From contig CAJQNF010000019.1 in NCBI GenBank assembly GCA_905479625.1, positions 1 to 49,944 on the forward strand: a DNA stretch of 49,944 bases. The letters run 5' to 3'. Source of the stretch: an uncultured Flavobacteriaceae bacterium. GTDB lineage: Bacteria; Bacteroidota; Bacteroidia; Flavobacteriales; Flavobacteriaceae. The notes beneath the pieces were generated by a model, which was not told the origin of the DNA, did not search any database, and was given only the letters and a program-made list of their open reading frames with translations. How positions within the stretch are numbered: position 1 is the stretch's first letter; each line of letters opens with the position of its first letter. The position numbers and the translations under genes were made by a program. Positions 29,166-37,440 of the stretch are shown here, piece after piece.

Positions 29166-29247
29166 TTTCAATTGTTTCCTTTGACTTTTTGAATTCTTCA
29201 GAGTGCTCAAAAATATTTTATATTTTTTAAATGGCTTGTTAAAAATA

Positions 29248-29529
29248 TCACAAAGATATTACACCCTCTACTTTCGATACTTCCTGATATTTGCTAATGA
29301 CATGATCCGGAGATTTCATTTTGACCAAAATAGTCAAACTGATATACTTACCTGTCTTTGACGGTTTAGAATTGATTACTGCACCCATATTATCAAAGAT
29401 TGTTTCAATCTGTTTAAACTTTTCATCACCACTTGGGATGATAAATTTGTACATATATTTACTCGGGAACTCAGTAGTCTCAGTAAGACTCTTCTTTAGT
29501 TTCTCATAAAAATCAGACTCCTTGCTCAT
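29248..29529 (-). CDS. DUF493 family protein (YbeD-like)
   Basis: Small cytoplasmic protein of 93 residues from the ATG at 29529 (MSKESDFYEKLKKSL). It matches DUF493: FPSKYMYKFIIPS, then QIETIFDNMGAVINSKPSKTGKYISLT, an alpha/beta ACT-like fold. The longer frame from 29559 is unlikely. The function is not established. It lies 82 bp upstream of the PPIC-type gene on the same strand and may head the same transcript. It is divergent from the AAA ATPase gene at 29616. Confidence 0.85.
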   Translation of the reverse strand: MSKESDFYEKLKKSLTETTEFPSKYMYKFIIPSGDEKFKQIETIFDNMGAVINSKPSKTGKYISLTILVKMKSPDHVISKYQEVSKVEGVISL

Positions 29530-29615
29530 TTTTAGATTTTTGAATTTATAAGTCCCCAAATTTACAATTATTATTTTCTTAATTTTGGAATTGCATTAAG
29601 AATAATTCTCAAGAC

Positions 29616-30149
29616 TTGAAACAAAAAAAAATCGTCATTACCGGGGGCCCTGGGACTGGAAAATCGACAATTATTGACCAGTTATCACAGATGGAGTTTA
29701 CTTGTATGCCTGAAATTTCACGAACTATTATCAAGGAGTCTCAAATGTTGGGAATTGATCAATTATTCTTAAAAGACCCGTTACTATTTAGCGAATTGTT
29801 ATTAAATGGCAGAATTTCACAATACGAGACGGCAACTGCTCAGGCAACAGACATGGTCTTTTTTGACAGGGGAATTCCCGATATCCATGGCTATATGGAT
29901 TATCTTGGCACCAAATACCCTGAGATCTACACACAGAAGAGTCAAGAATTTAGATATAGTCATGTATTTATGATGCCTCCCTGGAAAAATATCTATAAAA
30001 AAGACAATGAAAGATATGAAACATTTGAACAGTCACTAACCATTTATAATTATTTGATAGAAGGCTATACCAAAATGGGTTATCATATTACTGAGGTTCC
30101 TGAGGGAAGCATTTCAGAAAGAGTGAACTTTATTTTAAATTCACTGTAA
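29616..30149 (+). CDS. AAA_28-type NTPase, TTG start
   Basis: Small P-loop ATPase of 177 residues, with Walker A GGPGTGKST at about 9-17 and DMVFFDRGIPD as the Walker B-like strand. CMPEISRTIIKES fits the AAA_28 (NadR-like) family. The start codon appears to be TTG at 29616: no in-frame ATG precedes the P-loop, and the next Met is residue 30. A TAATTTTG box lies at 29580-29587. Function unknown; small-molecule kinase activity is possible. It is followed after 7 bp by the RecQ gene, so the two plus fmt form one transcript. Confidence 0.8.
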   Translation: MKQKKIVITGGPGTGKSTIIDQLSQMEFTCMPEISRTIIKESQMLGIDQLFLKDPLLFSELLLNGRISQYETATAQATDMVFFDRGIPDIHGYMDYLGTKYPEIYTQKSQEFRYSHVFMMPPWKNIYKKDNERYETFEQSLTIYNYLIEGYTKMGYHITEVPEGSISERVNFILNSL

Positions 30150-30156
30150 ACATCCT

Positions 30157-32058
30157 ATGGATAAAGCACATGAACTTTTAAAAAAACATTGGGGTTTCGA
30201 TTCATTTCGCGATCCACAGGCCGCCATTATAAATGCGGTAACTGCTGGAAATGACACATTTGTACTTTTACCTACCGGAGCAGGTAAATCTTTATGTTAC
30301 CAAATTCCAGCACTCATGACAGATGGTGTTTGCCTTGTTGTGTCTCCCTTAATTGCCCTGATGGAAGATCAGGCTAAGAGCCTGGAAGATAAGGGAATTA
30401 AAGCCTTAGTATTGAGCTCAAAACTCAACAGACATGATACCATTATTGCTTTTGACAATCTGATGCACGGCAATTACAAGTTTCTGTATCTTTCTCCGGA
30501 AAAACTACAGTCAGAATTTATCCAGGAAAAAATCAGTCAGTTATCACTTAACTTAATTGCCATTGATGAGGCTCATTGTATCTCTCAGTGGGGTCATGAC
30601 TTCAGATCTGCCTATCTTAAAATTCCTGTGCTAAATGACATCCATCCGGACATTCCAAAAATTGCATTGACCGCAACAGCGACTGCTCATGTTAAGAATG
30701 ATATTATTGAAAACCTGCAGTTGACATCTGCGAAAATATTTACTGGTTCATATTACCGTGACAACCTATATATTAGGATTCTAAAAAAAGAGGATACAAG
30801 ACTGGGGATCCTAAACTTGCTGAAGTCAATTGACGACCCAGCCATTGTTTATGTTGGCACCCGAAAAAACACCGTACAATATGCCCGATTTTTGAGTAGT
30901 CATCAGATCAAGGCAACGCATTACCATGGAGGTCTTGACAATAAACAGAAAAGCGAGGCACTACAACAATGGAAAGATGAAAAAAGTAAGGTAATGGTGG
31001 CCACTAATGCCTTTGGGATGGGTATTGACAAATCAAATGTTAGAATGGTTATTCATGCACATCTTCCCAATAGTATAGAGAATTACATGCAGGAAATAGG
31101 ACGTGCAGGACGTGACGGTAAACCTTCTGTGACTTACCTGTTATACAATGATAACAGCATATTAGAGAGTGAGTTAGTATTGAAAAAGTCAATCGTAAGC
31201 CCTGAGTTGTGCAGATCAGTTTATGGAAAACTAAATGACTACTATCAGATTGCCAATGGAGAACTCAGTGAAGAGATATTTAATTTTGACCTTCAGGAAT
31301 TCGCCTTACGCTATGATTTTCAATTCATGCAGGTTTATTACGCATTAAACCATTTACACAATGAAGATATTATCTTCTACGATCAAAACCCTAATAAAAC
31401 CTCTCGGATCAGGATCATCGAAAATAGCACAAAACTATTTCAGGTTCAATCCTTACAAAATATCCAGGCCAAAGTTCTTCAGATGCTCCTCAGAACATAT
31501 GGTGGGGTTCATGAACAGTTCATTGCCATTAATGAATCGCTTATTTCGAGTAAATTAAATCATCCTAAAGATGAAGTGATCAAGGCGCTAAGAAGACTTG
31601 ATCTAGATAAAGTGCTGGTTTATAATGAATCGAGTAATAGATTGAAATTGAAATTTTTAGTTCCCCGAGAAGATAATTTTGTTTATCACATGTTTAGGGC
31701 AAATATCACCCAGCGAAATAAAACGAAAGAGGCGAAGTCAAAAAGCCTGCATCATCTTATTAAAAATGATCAAATATGTAGACAAATTCAACTGCTTCAT
31801 TATTTTGGAGAAAACCTTGATTCACCATGTGGTCATTGTGATGTCTGCCTGAGTAGAATACCTGCTGAAAAAGTTGATTATCAAGAGCTGAGTGCACAAA
31901 TCTTTAACCTACTTAAAAAGAACAAGACCTTAAATTTAAATGAGGTCAACCAGCTTTTACCAAATGACAAAGGTTCGCTTGTAAAAACCCTGCAATTAAT
32001 GGTAGAAAGAAAACTCATCGGGTTAAATTTGCAAAACAAATTTTATATCATAACATGA
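30157..32058 (+). CDS. RecQ family helicase without HRDC domain
   Basis: ATP-dependent 3'-5' DNA helicase of 633 residues. Walker A TGAGKSL is near 40-46, DEAH at 137-140 (IDEAHCISQWGHDFR), motif VI is QEIGRAGRDG, and the zinc knuckle is C541, C558, C561, C564 with exactly the 17-3-3 spacing of E. coli RecQ. A winged-helix region follows, but no HRDC domain. A second RecQ at 39693-41891 has the opposite pattern. Repair or replication-fork processing is the family role; the division of labour between the two is unknown. Its stop overlaps the fmt start by 4 bp. Confidence 0.92.
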   Translation: MDKAHELLKKHWGFDSFRDPQAAIINAVTAGNDTFVLLPTGAGKSLCYQIPALMTDGVCLVVSPLIALMEDQAKSLEDKGIKALVLSSKLNRHDTIIAFDNLMHGNYKFLYLSPEKLQSEFIQEKISQLSLNLIAIDEAHCISQWGHDFRSAYLKIPVLNDIHPDIPKIALTATATAHVKNDIIENLQLTSAKIFTGSYYRDNLYIRILKKEDTRLGILNLLKSIDDPAIVYVGTRKNTVQYARFLSSHQIKATHYHGGLDNKQKSEALQQWKDEKSKVMVATNAFGMGIDKSNVRMVIHAHLPNSIENYMQEIGRAGRDGKPSVTYLLYNDNSILESELVLKKSIVSPELCRSVYGKLNDYYQIANGELSEEIFNFDLQEFALRYDFQFMQVYYALNHLHNEDIIFYDQNPNKTSRIRIIENSTKLFQVQSLQNIQAKVLQMLLRTYGGVHEQFIAINESLISSKLNHPKDEVIKALRRLDLDKVLVYNESSNRLKLKFLVPREDNFVYHMFRANITQRNKTKEAKSKSLHHLIKNDQICRQIQLLHYFGENLDSPCGHCDVCLSRIPAEKVDYQELSAQIFNLLKKNKTLNLNEVNQLLPNDKGSLVKTLQLMVERKLIGLNLQNKFYIIT

Positions 32059-32999
32059 AAGAACTTCGTATCATTTTTATGGGAACTCCAGACTTTGCTG
32101 TTGCTAGTCTGAATGCTTTGGTAGAAGCGAAATATAATGTTGTAGCCGTGATTACCGCTCCAGATAAGCCTGCTGGAAGAGGAAGAAAATTGAATCAATC
32201 TGCTGTTAAAAAATATGCCCTTTTAAAAGGACTGGAGATTTTACAGCCTGTCAATTTAAAACATCCTGATTTTCTCGATAGTTTAGCATCTTTTCAGGCG
32301 GATCTGCAAATAGTGGTGGCATTTAGAATGCTGCCGAAACAAGTGTGGGCAATGCCTAAATTGGGCACTTTCAATTTACATGCCTCTTTGTTGCCTGATT
32401 ACAGAGGTGCTGCTCCGATCAACTGGGCCATTATTAATGGTGAAACTCAAACAGGTGTAACGACGTTCTTTATTAATGAGAATATTGATACAGGAGCCAT
32501 TATCAAACAGGAAACGACGGAAATTTCTGAAAGTATGACAACAGGAGAGTTGCATGACATATTGATGAAACTGGGCAGTAAGACAGTGGTTGAAACAGTG
32601 GAAATGATAGAAAAGGGCAATATCGACCCATTAAAACAGAAAGAAGGGGATTTCAACCCAGCGCCCAAATTGAACAAAGATAATTGCAGAATACAATGGG
32701 ACCAGCCTTTGGAGAAAATCTATAACCAGATTCGCGGTCTTAATCCCTATCCAGGTGCATGGACAATATTAAAGAACAACGGTGAAGAAATAGAACTTAA
32801 GATCTATAAGGTAAATATGGTTCTTGAAGAACATAAAATATCTCCAGGAATTGTTCTTATTTCAAAAAAGCAACTAAGGGTTGCCGCACAAAATGGTTTT
32901 CTAGATATCACAGATCTAAAAATGTCTGGAAAGAAAAGAATGGATGCTATAAGTTTACTTAATGGTTACACATTTCATGAGGGCTGTAACATGTTCTAA
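32055..32999 (+). CDS. fmt: Methionyl-tRNA formyltransferase
   Basis: Formylates Met-tRNA-fMet using 10-formyltetrahydrofolate. The formyl-transfer residues N107, H109 (FNLHASLLPDYRGAAP) and D145 (NENIDTGAI) are present, and a C-terminal OB-like domain follows from about 205. Length 314 is normal. The ATG overlaps the RecQ stop (ATGA), so it is translationally coupled. There is no def gene alongside, unlike in many bacteria. Confidence 0.96.
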   Translation: MKELRIIFMGTPDFAVASLNALVEAKYNVVAVITAPDKPAGRGRKLNQSAVKKYALLKGLEILQPVNLKHPDFLDSLASFQADLQIVVAFRMLPKQVWAMPKLGTFNLHASLLPDYRGAAPINWAIINGETQTGVTTFFINENIDTGAIIKQETTEISESMTTGELHDILMKLGSKTVVETVEMIEKGNIDPLKQKEGDFNPAPKLNKDNCRIQWDQPLEKIYNQIRGLNPYPGAWTILKNNGEEIELKIYKVNMVLEEHKISPGIVLISKKQLRVAAQNGFLDITDLKMSGKKRMDAISLLNGYTFHEGCNMF

Positions 33000-33105
33000 A
33001 CACTATGCATATAGGCACTTAGGGAGAATTTTCTCAAAATTCAACAGGTTTATCAACAAATTTGGTTTAATTATTAACAATATGGGGTGTTTTAAGTTCC
33101 AAAAC

Positions 33106-33135
33106 TTGCGTGAACCCTTATAAAATCTATATTTG
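33106..33135 (+). promoter_or_regulatory. HU promoter, TTG-N19-TATATTTG
   Basis: TTG at 33106-33108, exactly 19 nt, then TATATTTG at 33128-33135: a full match to the phylum consensus. Predicted start near 33142, leader about 50 nt. Confidence 0.8.
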
Positions 33136-33192
33136 TGATGCTATTGAAAGGCAAAAAATAAATATTTAACCAATTTTAAAAAATTTTAAATT

Positions 33193-33465
33193 ATGAACAA
33201 ATCAGATTTAATTGAAGCAATGTCTGTTAATGCTGGAATTTCTAAGGCTGCTGCTGGAAAAGCTTTAGACGCAATGATGAAAAGTATCACAGGTGAATTA
33301 ATGACCGGTGGGAGAATCTCATTAGTAGGTTTTGGTTCTTTTTCAGTTTCTGCAAGAGCTGCAAGAGATGGAAGAAACCCTCAAACTGGTGCTACTATCA
33401 AAATACCTGCAAGAAAAGTGGTGAAATTCAAAGCTGGATCTGAATTAAAAGAGTCAGTGAACTAG
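33193..33465 (+). CDS. HU family DNA-binding protein
   Basis: Small nucleoid-associated protein of 90 residues that bends DNA. MNKSDLIEAMSVNAGISKAAAGKALDAM is the helical dimer part. GRISLVGFGSFSV and RNPQTGATIKIPARKVVKFKAG give the beta arms with the proline at the tip. It is monocistronic, with its own strong promoter and a terminator at 33492-33518. Confidence 0.97.
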   Translation: MNKSDLIEAMSVNAGISKAAAGKALDAMMKSITGELMTGGRISLVGFGSFSVSARAARDGRNPQTGATIKIPARKVVKFKAGSELKESVN

Positions 33466-33491
33466 TCAAGTTCTAAAAAACTAAGATATTC

Positions 33492-33518
33492 AAACCCTCT
33501 TTTAAAGAGGGTTTTTTT
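33492..33518 (+). terminator. HU gene terminator
   Basis: AAACCCTCTTT (33492-33502) pairs with AAAGAGGGTTT (33504-33514); the stem is extended by the flanking A and T runs and ends in seven T residues. It starts 26 nt after the stop codon. Confidence 0.9.
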
Positions 33519-33561
33519 ATTTATATATTTTTTGTACATTGTAATCATAACAATATTGAAT

Positions 33562-34119
33562 ATGACTACTTTAAAACCAACAAAAGGCAAATTACTCGTA
33601 GCCGAACCATCTATTTTGAGTGATAGCTCTTTTAACAGATCAGTCGTTTTGCTCACAGAGCACAATGACAGTGGCTCAGTTGGTTTCATTTTCAATAAAC
33701 CTTCACCCTATAATATTGGTGATCTTATTCCTGAAATCGAATCTCCCTTAAAAGTTTATTTTGGAGGACCTGTATCAGAAGACAATCTTTATTTTGTGCA
33801 TAAAGTACCAGAGTTGATTCCTGATAGCATAGAAATAGCGGACGGTATTTTTTGGGGCGGTGATTTTGAGGCTATCCAATCACTTTTGAAAGAGGATATT
33901 CTATCCCAACATGATATCCGCTTCTTTTTAGGATATTCCGGTTGGAGTCAAAAACAATTGGAGGAAGAACTAGAAACCACCTCCTGGCTAATCGTTGAAA
34001 ATAAATTTAAGAATCTTTTGAACATCAATCACAGCAATTTTTGGAAAAATGAATTGCTTAAATTTGGAGGCATTTACCAGCTATGGGCCAATTCACCAAA
34101 AGATCCAAGTTTGAATTAG
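33562..34119 (+). CDS. YqgE/AlgH family protein
   Basis: DUF179 protein of 185 residues from the ATG at 33562. KGKLLVAEPSILSDSSFNRSVVLLTEHNDSGSVGFIFNKP is the family opening, and the central FGGPVSEDNLYFVHK and LGYSGWSQKQLEEEL are also typical. The TTG-start form from 33532 is not needed. The biochemical role is unknown; AlgH influences transcription in Pseudomonas. It is a single gene convergent with the class IV aminotransferase, with only one base between the two stops. Confidence 0.93.
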   Translation: MTTLKPTKGKLLVAEPSILSDSSFNRSVVLLTEHNDSGSVGFIFNKPSPYNIGDLIPEIESPLKVYFGGPVSEDNLYFVHKVPELIPDSIEIADGIFWGGDFEAIQSLLKEDILSQHDIRFFLGYSGWSQKQLEEELETTSWLIVENKFKNLLNINHSNFWKNELLKFGGIYQLWANSPKDPSLN

Positions 34120-34120
34120 A

Positions 34121-34948
34121 TTATTTTTTAGTTTCAGCATCAAAGATTCTTTTAATCTCTTCCGTTTTTCCCTTCGTATATTTCTTCTTCCTGTAACGAT
34201 CCACTGATTGTATTTCATTTATGGAATTTGTCAAGAAAACTTCATCCACTTTTAAAAGGTCAAATGGCGAAATGCTTAGCTCTTTAACGACAAAATTCTG
34301 ATCCTTCTTAAGGAGTTCAATCAATTTTTTTCTGATAATTCCATTAATACATCCTGTCTCAAGAGCAGGTGTTATGATTTCATTTCCCCTTACCAAAAAG
34401 ATATTGGCGTTTAAAGCTTCCGCCAACTCTTTTTTTTCATTGATCAAAATACAATTCTGGTAGCCATTTTCCTTTGCGTAAATACTGCCCAAAATATTGA
34501 CCATCCTGTTATTTGTTTTTATAGTAGATAACAATCCCGACGCGATAGGAAAATCCTTAAATAATTCAATTTCAATTGACTCATTAGAAAATATTGGCAA
34601 AGCAGTGACTTCTATAATGAAATTGATCTCGTTGGATAAAGGCGCGTATAAACCACCATCTTGCCTGAACACATTTACCCTTACCCTTGCTTTATGATGC
34701 AAATCGTTTGCTTCAAGAGTTAAACTGATCTGCTTTTCATAATAGTCAAGTGTAAAATCCATCGGAATTCGCATCCTTAACATCCGCATCGAAGACATCA
34801 ACCTAAAGTAATGGTCTTCCAAAAAACACAACGCTCCATCTTCAAATTTTAAGGTATCAAAAATGCCATCGCCATATTTAAAGGCTCTGTTATCCAGACT
34901 CAAATTAAAATCCTCTCTAGACTTCAAACTACCATTTTGATTGATCAT
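34121..34948 (-). CDS. Class IV aminotransferase-fold PLP enzyme (PabC/BCAT-like)
   Basis: Fold type IV PLP enzyme of 275 residues. The Schiff-base lysine is K144 in STIKTNNRM and the cofactor glutamate is E177 in ELAEALNAN; the opening RAFKYGDGIFDTLK is typical. The family includes branched-chain aminotransferases, D-amino-acid aminotransferases and 4-amino-4-deoxychorismate lyase (PabC). The short length favours the PabC or D-amino-acid type, but pab genes are not adjacent. Folate synthesis is a guess. Confidence 0.85.
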   Translation of the reverse strand: MINQNGSLKSREDFNLSLDNRAFKYGDGIFDTLKFEDGALCFLEDHYFRLMSSMRMLRMRIPMDFTLDYYEKQISLTLEANDLHHKARVRVNVFRQDGGLYAPLSNEINFIIEVTALPIFSNESIEIELFKDFPIASGLLSTIKTNNRMVNILGSIYAKENGYQNCILINEKKELAEALNANIFLVRGNEIITPALETGCINGIIRKKLIELLKKDQNFVVKELSISPFDLLKVDEVFLTNSINEIQSVDRYRKKKYTKGKTEEIKRIFDAETKK

Positions 34949-34974
34949 AAAATCAGCTATTTAAAGGTGTAAAA

Positions 34975-35001
34975 ATAAAAAAAGCCTTGATAAATCAAGG
35001 C
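34975..35001 (-). terminator. Terminator of the START-like gene
   Basis: GCCTTGA (34984-34990) pairs with TCAAGGC (34995-35001) around TAAA. In the leftward direction it ends in a T-run (A-run 34977-34983). It lies 24 nt after the stop at 35025. A plus-strand T-run is also present, so it may be bidirectional. Confidence 0.8.
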
Positions 35002-35024
35002 TTTTCTATTATTTATAACTTCTA

Positions 35025-35408
35025 TTATCCTCCGATAACGTGTTTTAATTCTGAAATCTGGTTTTCCCAAAACATTTTTGATTCCTCAACTTCATCTTCT
35101 TCAGCAAAATCCACTACCAAAAGGGAAACATCTTTCGTAAGATCATCAACTTCAATCCTCAATTCAAAATAAGTTCCTTCGTCTTCATCTTCTTCCCATT
35201 TGAATCTTATGAAAACATCATTTTTTTGAGCAATCCTTTCGGCAATCTCCTCTGAATCATCCCATATAAAGATATATTTCTTTCCCCTGGAATTTACGTT
35301 ATCTGCAAACCACTCTCCCATACTATCAGGAGTAGAGATATACTGATATAAAAAACTAGGTGAAGCATGGATTGGAAATTCCAAGTCTATTCTTACTTTA
35401 CTTGACAT
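35025..35408 (-). CDS. START-like (SRPBCC) domain protein
   Basis: A 127-residue acidic protein with the helix-grip shape: FPIHASPSFLYQYISTPDSMGEWFADNV, then strands FIWDDSEEIAERI and TYFELRIEV, and a C-terminal helix SKMFWENQISELKHVIGG. It matches the small START-like family found across Bacteroidota. These bind hydrophobic ligands or regulate ATPases (AHSA1-type); the ligand is unknown here. It is divergent from the tRNA-Met gene. Confidence 0.85.
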   Translation of the reverse strand: MSSKVRIDLEFPIHASPSFLYQYISTPDSMGEWFADNVNSRGKKYIFIWDDSEEIAERIAQKNDVFIRFKWEEDEDEGTYFELRIEVDDLTKDVSLLVVDFAEEDEVEESKMFWENQISELKHVIGG

Positions 35409-35490
35409 TCTTGATTTTTTTATGGAAGCAATATATAGATTATCTATTTCTAAAAAAAATATTTTATTTAAATATTTTTACCCTCTTTAC

Positions 35491-35520
35491 TTGCCATAAA
35501 TGAATTTGTTTTTATATTTG
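35491..35520 (+). promoter_or_regulatory. tRNA-Met promoter, TTG-N19-TATATTTG
   Basis: TTG at 35491-35493, 19 nt, TATATTTG at 35513-35520. It has the same -7 box and spacing as the HU and glmM promoters. The predicted start near 35527 leaves a 40-nt 5' extension before the tRNA. Confidence 0.75.
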
Positions 35521-35567
35521 CAAACTGAATTTTGGGAGGTATTTTTAGCTTTCCCACAAAAGAAAAT

Positions 35568-35641
35568 GGCGAGGTAGCTCAGATGGTTAGAGCGTCGGAT
35601 TCATAACCCGGAGGTCTCGGGTTCAATTCCCGATCTCGCTA
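35568..35641 (+). tRNA. tRNA-Met (CAT anticodon)
   Basis: A 74-nt cloverleaf: acceptor GGCGAGG pairs with TCTCGCT (G-T wobbles at 1-72 and 7-66), D stem GCTC/GAGC, anticodon loop TTCATAA, T arm TCGGG-TTCAATT-CCCGA, discriminator A. CCA is not encoded. C11-G24 in the D stem, as opposed to purine-pyrimidine, argues for the elongator rather than the initiator. An Ile tRNA with lysidine (CAT) cannot be ruled out by anticodon alone. The anticodon stem has an A31-C39 mismatch. Confidence 0.93.
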
Positions 35642-35646
35642 CTGCA

Positions 35647-35675
35647 AAAGACTGTATTTATACAGTCTTTTTTTT
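35647..35675 (+). terminator. tRNA-Met terminator
   Basis: AAAGACTGTA (35647-35656) pairs with TACAGTCTTT (35661-35670) around TTTA, running into further T residues to 35675. Confidence 0.9.
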
Positions 35676-35708
35676 ATATCAGAATCTGTCTCAAGGGGTG
35701 ACTTAAGT

Positions 35709-35734
35709 GAGCCCCTGACTTAAGCCAGGGGCTC
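35709..35734. repeat. GC-rich inverted repeat
   Basis: GAGCCCCTG (35709-35717) and CAGGGGCTC (35726-35734) form a 9-bp stem. No T-run follows on either strand, so it is not a standard terminator. It lies 8 nt beyond the stop of the GNAT gene and may be a 3' stabilising structure or a dispersed repeat. Confidence 0.7.
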
Positions 35735-35742
35735 GCCCAATT

Positions 35743-36177
35743 TCACTTCAAATTCTTAAACATTACAAAGTGAGGACCCACCTGATCAACTTCAAAAAGA
35801 TTACCAATTGAGGTGTAACCAAGTTTACTGTAAAAGTCTAGGGCCACTACCCTTGCATTGCACCAAATAAGATCTACTCCCCTATCTTTAAGTATTTGTT
35901 CAGCATTGGTAAGGAGCGCTTTGCCGTAGCCTTTTCCTTGGGATCCTATTGAACTCCCCATTCCTCTTAGTTGAAATTGAAGGCCTTTAAAACCAGCATT
36001 TGAAGCTTTCATAAAACTTCCAACACACACCAGTTGATCTTTGTCAAAGAGACCCAGATGCAGGGTGTCAGCATCATGATCAGCATTCATTTCATGGCTT
36101 AGGGTCATTCCATCTCTTAAAACTGACTTTCTTATCGGATAAGTTTCCTCAGCCTTTATTTCTGCAATTCTTATCAT
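35743..36177 (-). CDS. GNAT family N-acetyltransferase
   Basis: Acetyl-CoA-dependent acetyltransferase of 144 residues. The CoA-binding loop is GSQGKGYGKALLTNAEQIL, preceded by QLRGMGSS, and the C-terminal LDFYSKLGYTSIG is the usual strand-helix ending. Substrate unknown. Its ATG overlaps the stop of the upstream methyltransferase by 4 bp, so the two are co-translated, hinting at a shared translation-related role but not proving one. Confidence 0.88.
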   Translation of the reverse strand: MIRIAEIKAEETYPIRKSVLRDGMTLSHEMNADHDADTLHLGLFDKDQLVCVGSFMKASNAGFKGLQFQLRGMGSSIGSQGKGYGKALLTNAEQILKDRGVDLIWCNARVVALDFYSKLGYTSIGNLFEVDQVGPHFVMFKNLK

Positions 36178-37334
36178 GCTTGCTTACTTGCCTTTCTACT
36201 GCCGGAATACATCTCATATTTTACGAATTTGCATTCCAATTTACCGTTGAAAACTTTTATCTTTCTTGAAGTTCTTAACCCTACATTTTTCAAACCATCT
36301 TCAAAATCAGAGGTGATCAACCAGGCTGAAGTATCGGTGTAATTTTGTTTTAACGTATCCCCAATTTGTCCATAAAATACAGGCACATTTATTTCCAACC
36401 TTTCTCCGTATGGAGGATTGAATAATACGATCACATTGCCTTCAACCGGGCTTGGTTCTTCAAAGAAATTTTTTCTTTCAATCTTTATAAATTCCTCTAA
36501 TGAGGCATTAGCCACATTATCTTGCGCCTTACGAACTGCTGATGGCGCTTTATCAAAACCAATTATTTTCTTGTCTGTATTTCTGATTTTTTTCAATAAT
36601 GAATCATGAATCACTGCAAACAATTCCTCATCAAAATCTTTCCATTTTTCGAATGCGAATTCAGATCGGTTGATATTGGCTGGAATATTATTGGCAATCA
36701 TGGCCGCCTCAATCAATATAGTGCCACTACCACACATAGGGTCAACAAAGTTCTGCGTACCGTCATAACCGGTCATCAATACCAGTCCAGCTGCTAAAAC
36801 TTCATTAATGGGTGCAATATTAGTGTCACTTCGATATCCTCTCTTATGCAATGATTCCCCTGAACTATCGAGTGAAACGGTACACGTATTTCTCTGGATA
36901 TGAATATCAAACTGAACATCTGGATGTTTCAAATCGATACTTGGACGTTTCTGGTATTTTTTTCTGAAATAATCAACAATTGCATCTTTACTTCTCAAAG
37001 AGACATAATGCGAATTTGTGAAAATTTCAGAATGAACCGAGGAATGTATGGCCAGGGTATCATTCTCATCCAAATACTTTTCCCAGGAAATTCGCGAGAG
37101 ATGCTGGTAAAGATCATCTTCATTTCTTATGATAAAGGTCTCGATGGGCACCAAAATTCTTATGGCGGTTCTCAAGGCTAAACTGGCCTTATACATAAAG
37201 CCCTTATCTCCTTTAAACTGAACATTTCGAACTCCTTCCTTTACATTTTGAGCTCCTAAGTTTCGTAATTCTCTTGCGAGTACTGACTCAAAACCATACA
37301 GGCATTTGGCCAACATATCATAATTTTCATTCAT
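36174..37334 (-). CDS. THUMP-domain 23S rRNA (guanine) methyltransferase, RlmL-like
   Basis: SAM-dependent RNA N-methyltransferase of 386 residues. An N-terminal THUMP domain (about 1-160, KCLYGFESVLARELRNLG) binds RNA. The catalytic Rossmann domain has FVDPMCGSGTILIEAA as the SAM site and FNPPYGERL as the N-methylation signature. This arrangement matches the N-terminal half of E. coli RlmL, which makes m2G2445 in 23S rRNA. The start at 37334 (MNENYDMLAK) fits the family better than the ATG at 37352. Minus-strand TATTTTTG and TATCTTTG boxes lie just upstream. Confidence 0.9.
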   Translation of the reverse strand: MNENYDMLAKCLYGFESVLARELRNLGAQNVKEGVRNVQFKGDKGFMYKASLALRTAIRILVPIETFIIRNEDDLYQHLSRISWEKYLDENDTLAIHSSVHSEIFTNSHYVSLRSKDAIVDYFRKKYQKRPSIDLKHPDVQFDIHIQRNTCTVSLDSSGESLHKRGYRSDTNIAPINEVLAAGLVLMTGYDGTQNFVDPMCGSGTILIEAAMIANNIPANINRSEFAFEKWKDFDEELFAVIHDSLLKKIRNTDKKIIGFDKAPSAVRKAQDNVANASLEEFIKIERKNFFEEPSPVEGNVIVLFNPPYGERLEINVPVFYGQIGDTLKQNYTDTSAWLITSDFEDGLKNVGLRTSRKIKVFNGKLECKFVKYEMYSGSRKASKQA

Positions 37335-37440
37335 GCCACAAAAATACATCAAAGATATTAGTCATAGAACAAATCTTATAAAAACTAAAAGTTTCTCTTT
37401 AGCTTGGTTTAATTTTCTATTTTTGTTTGATTTTAAAATT

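Noticed and set aside
35568-35641. tRNA-Met as the initiator tRNA
   Set aside because: The G1-T72 wobble and near-GGG/CCC anticodon stem hinted at an initiator, but C11-G24 in the D stem is the elongator pattern.
37333-37440. N-terminal extension of the SAM methyltransferase
   Set aside because: Overlaps the divergent rRNA methyltransferase start and the TATTTTTG box; ATG at 37441 fits the family.
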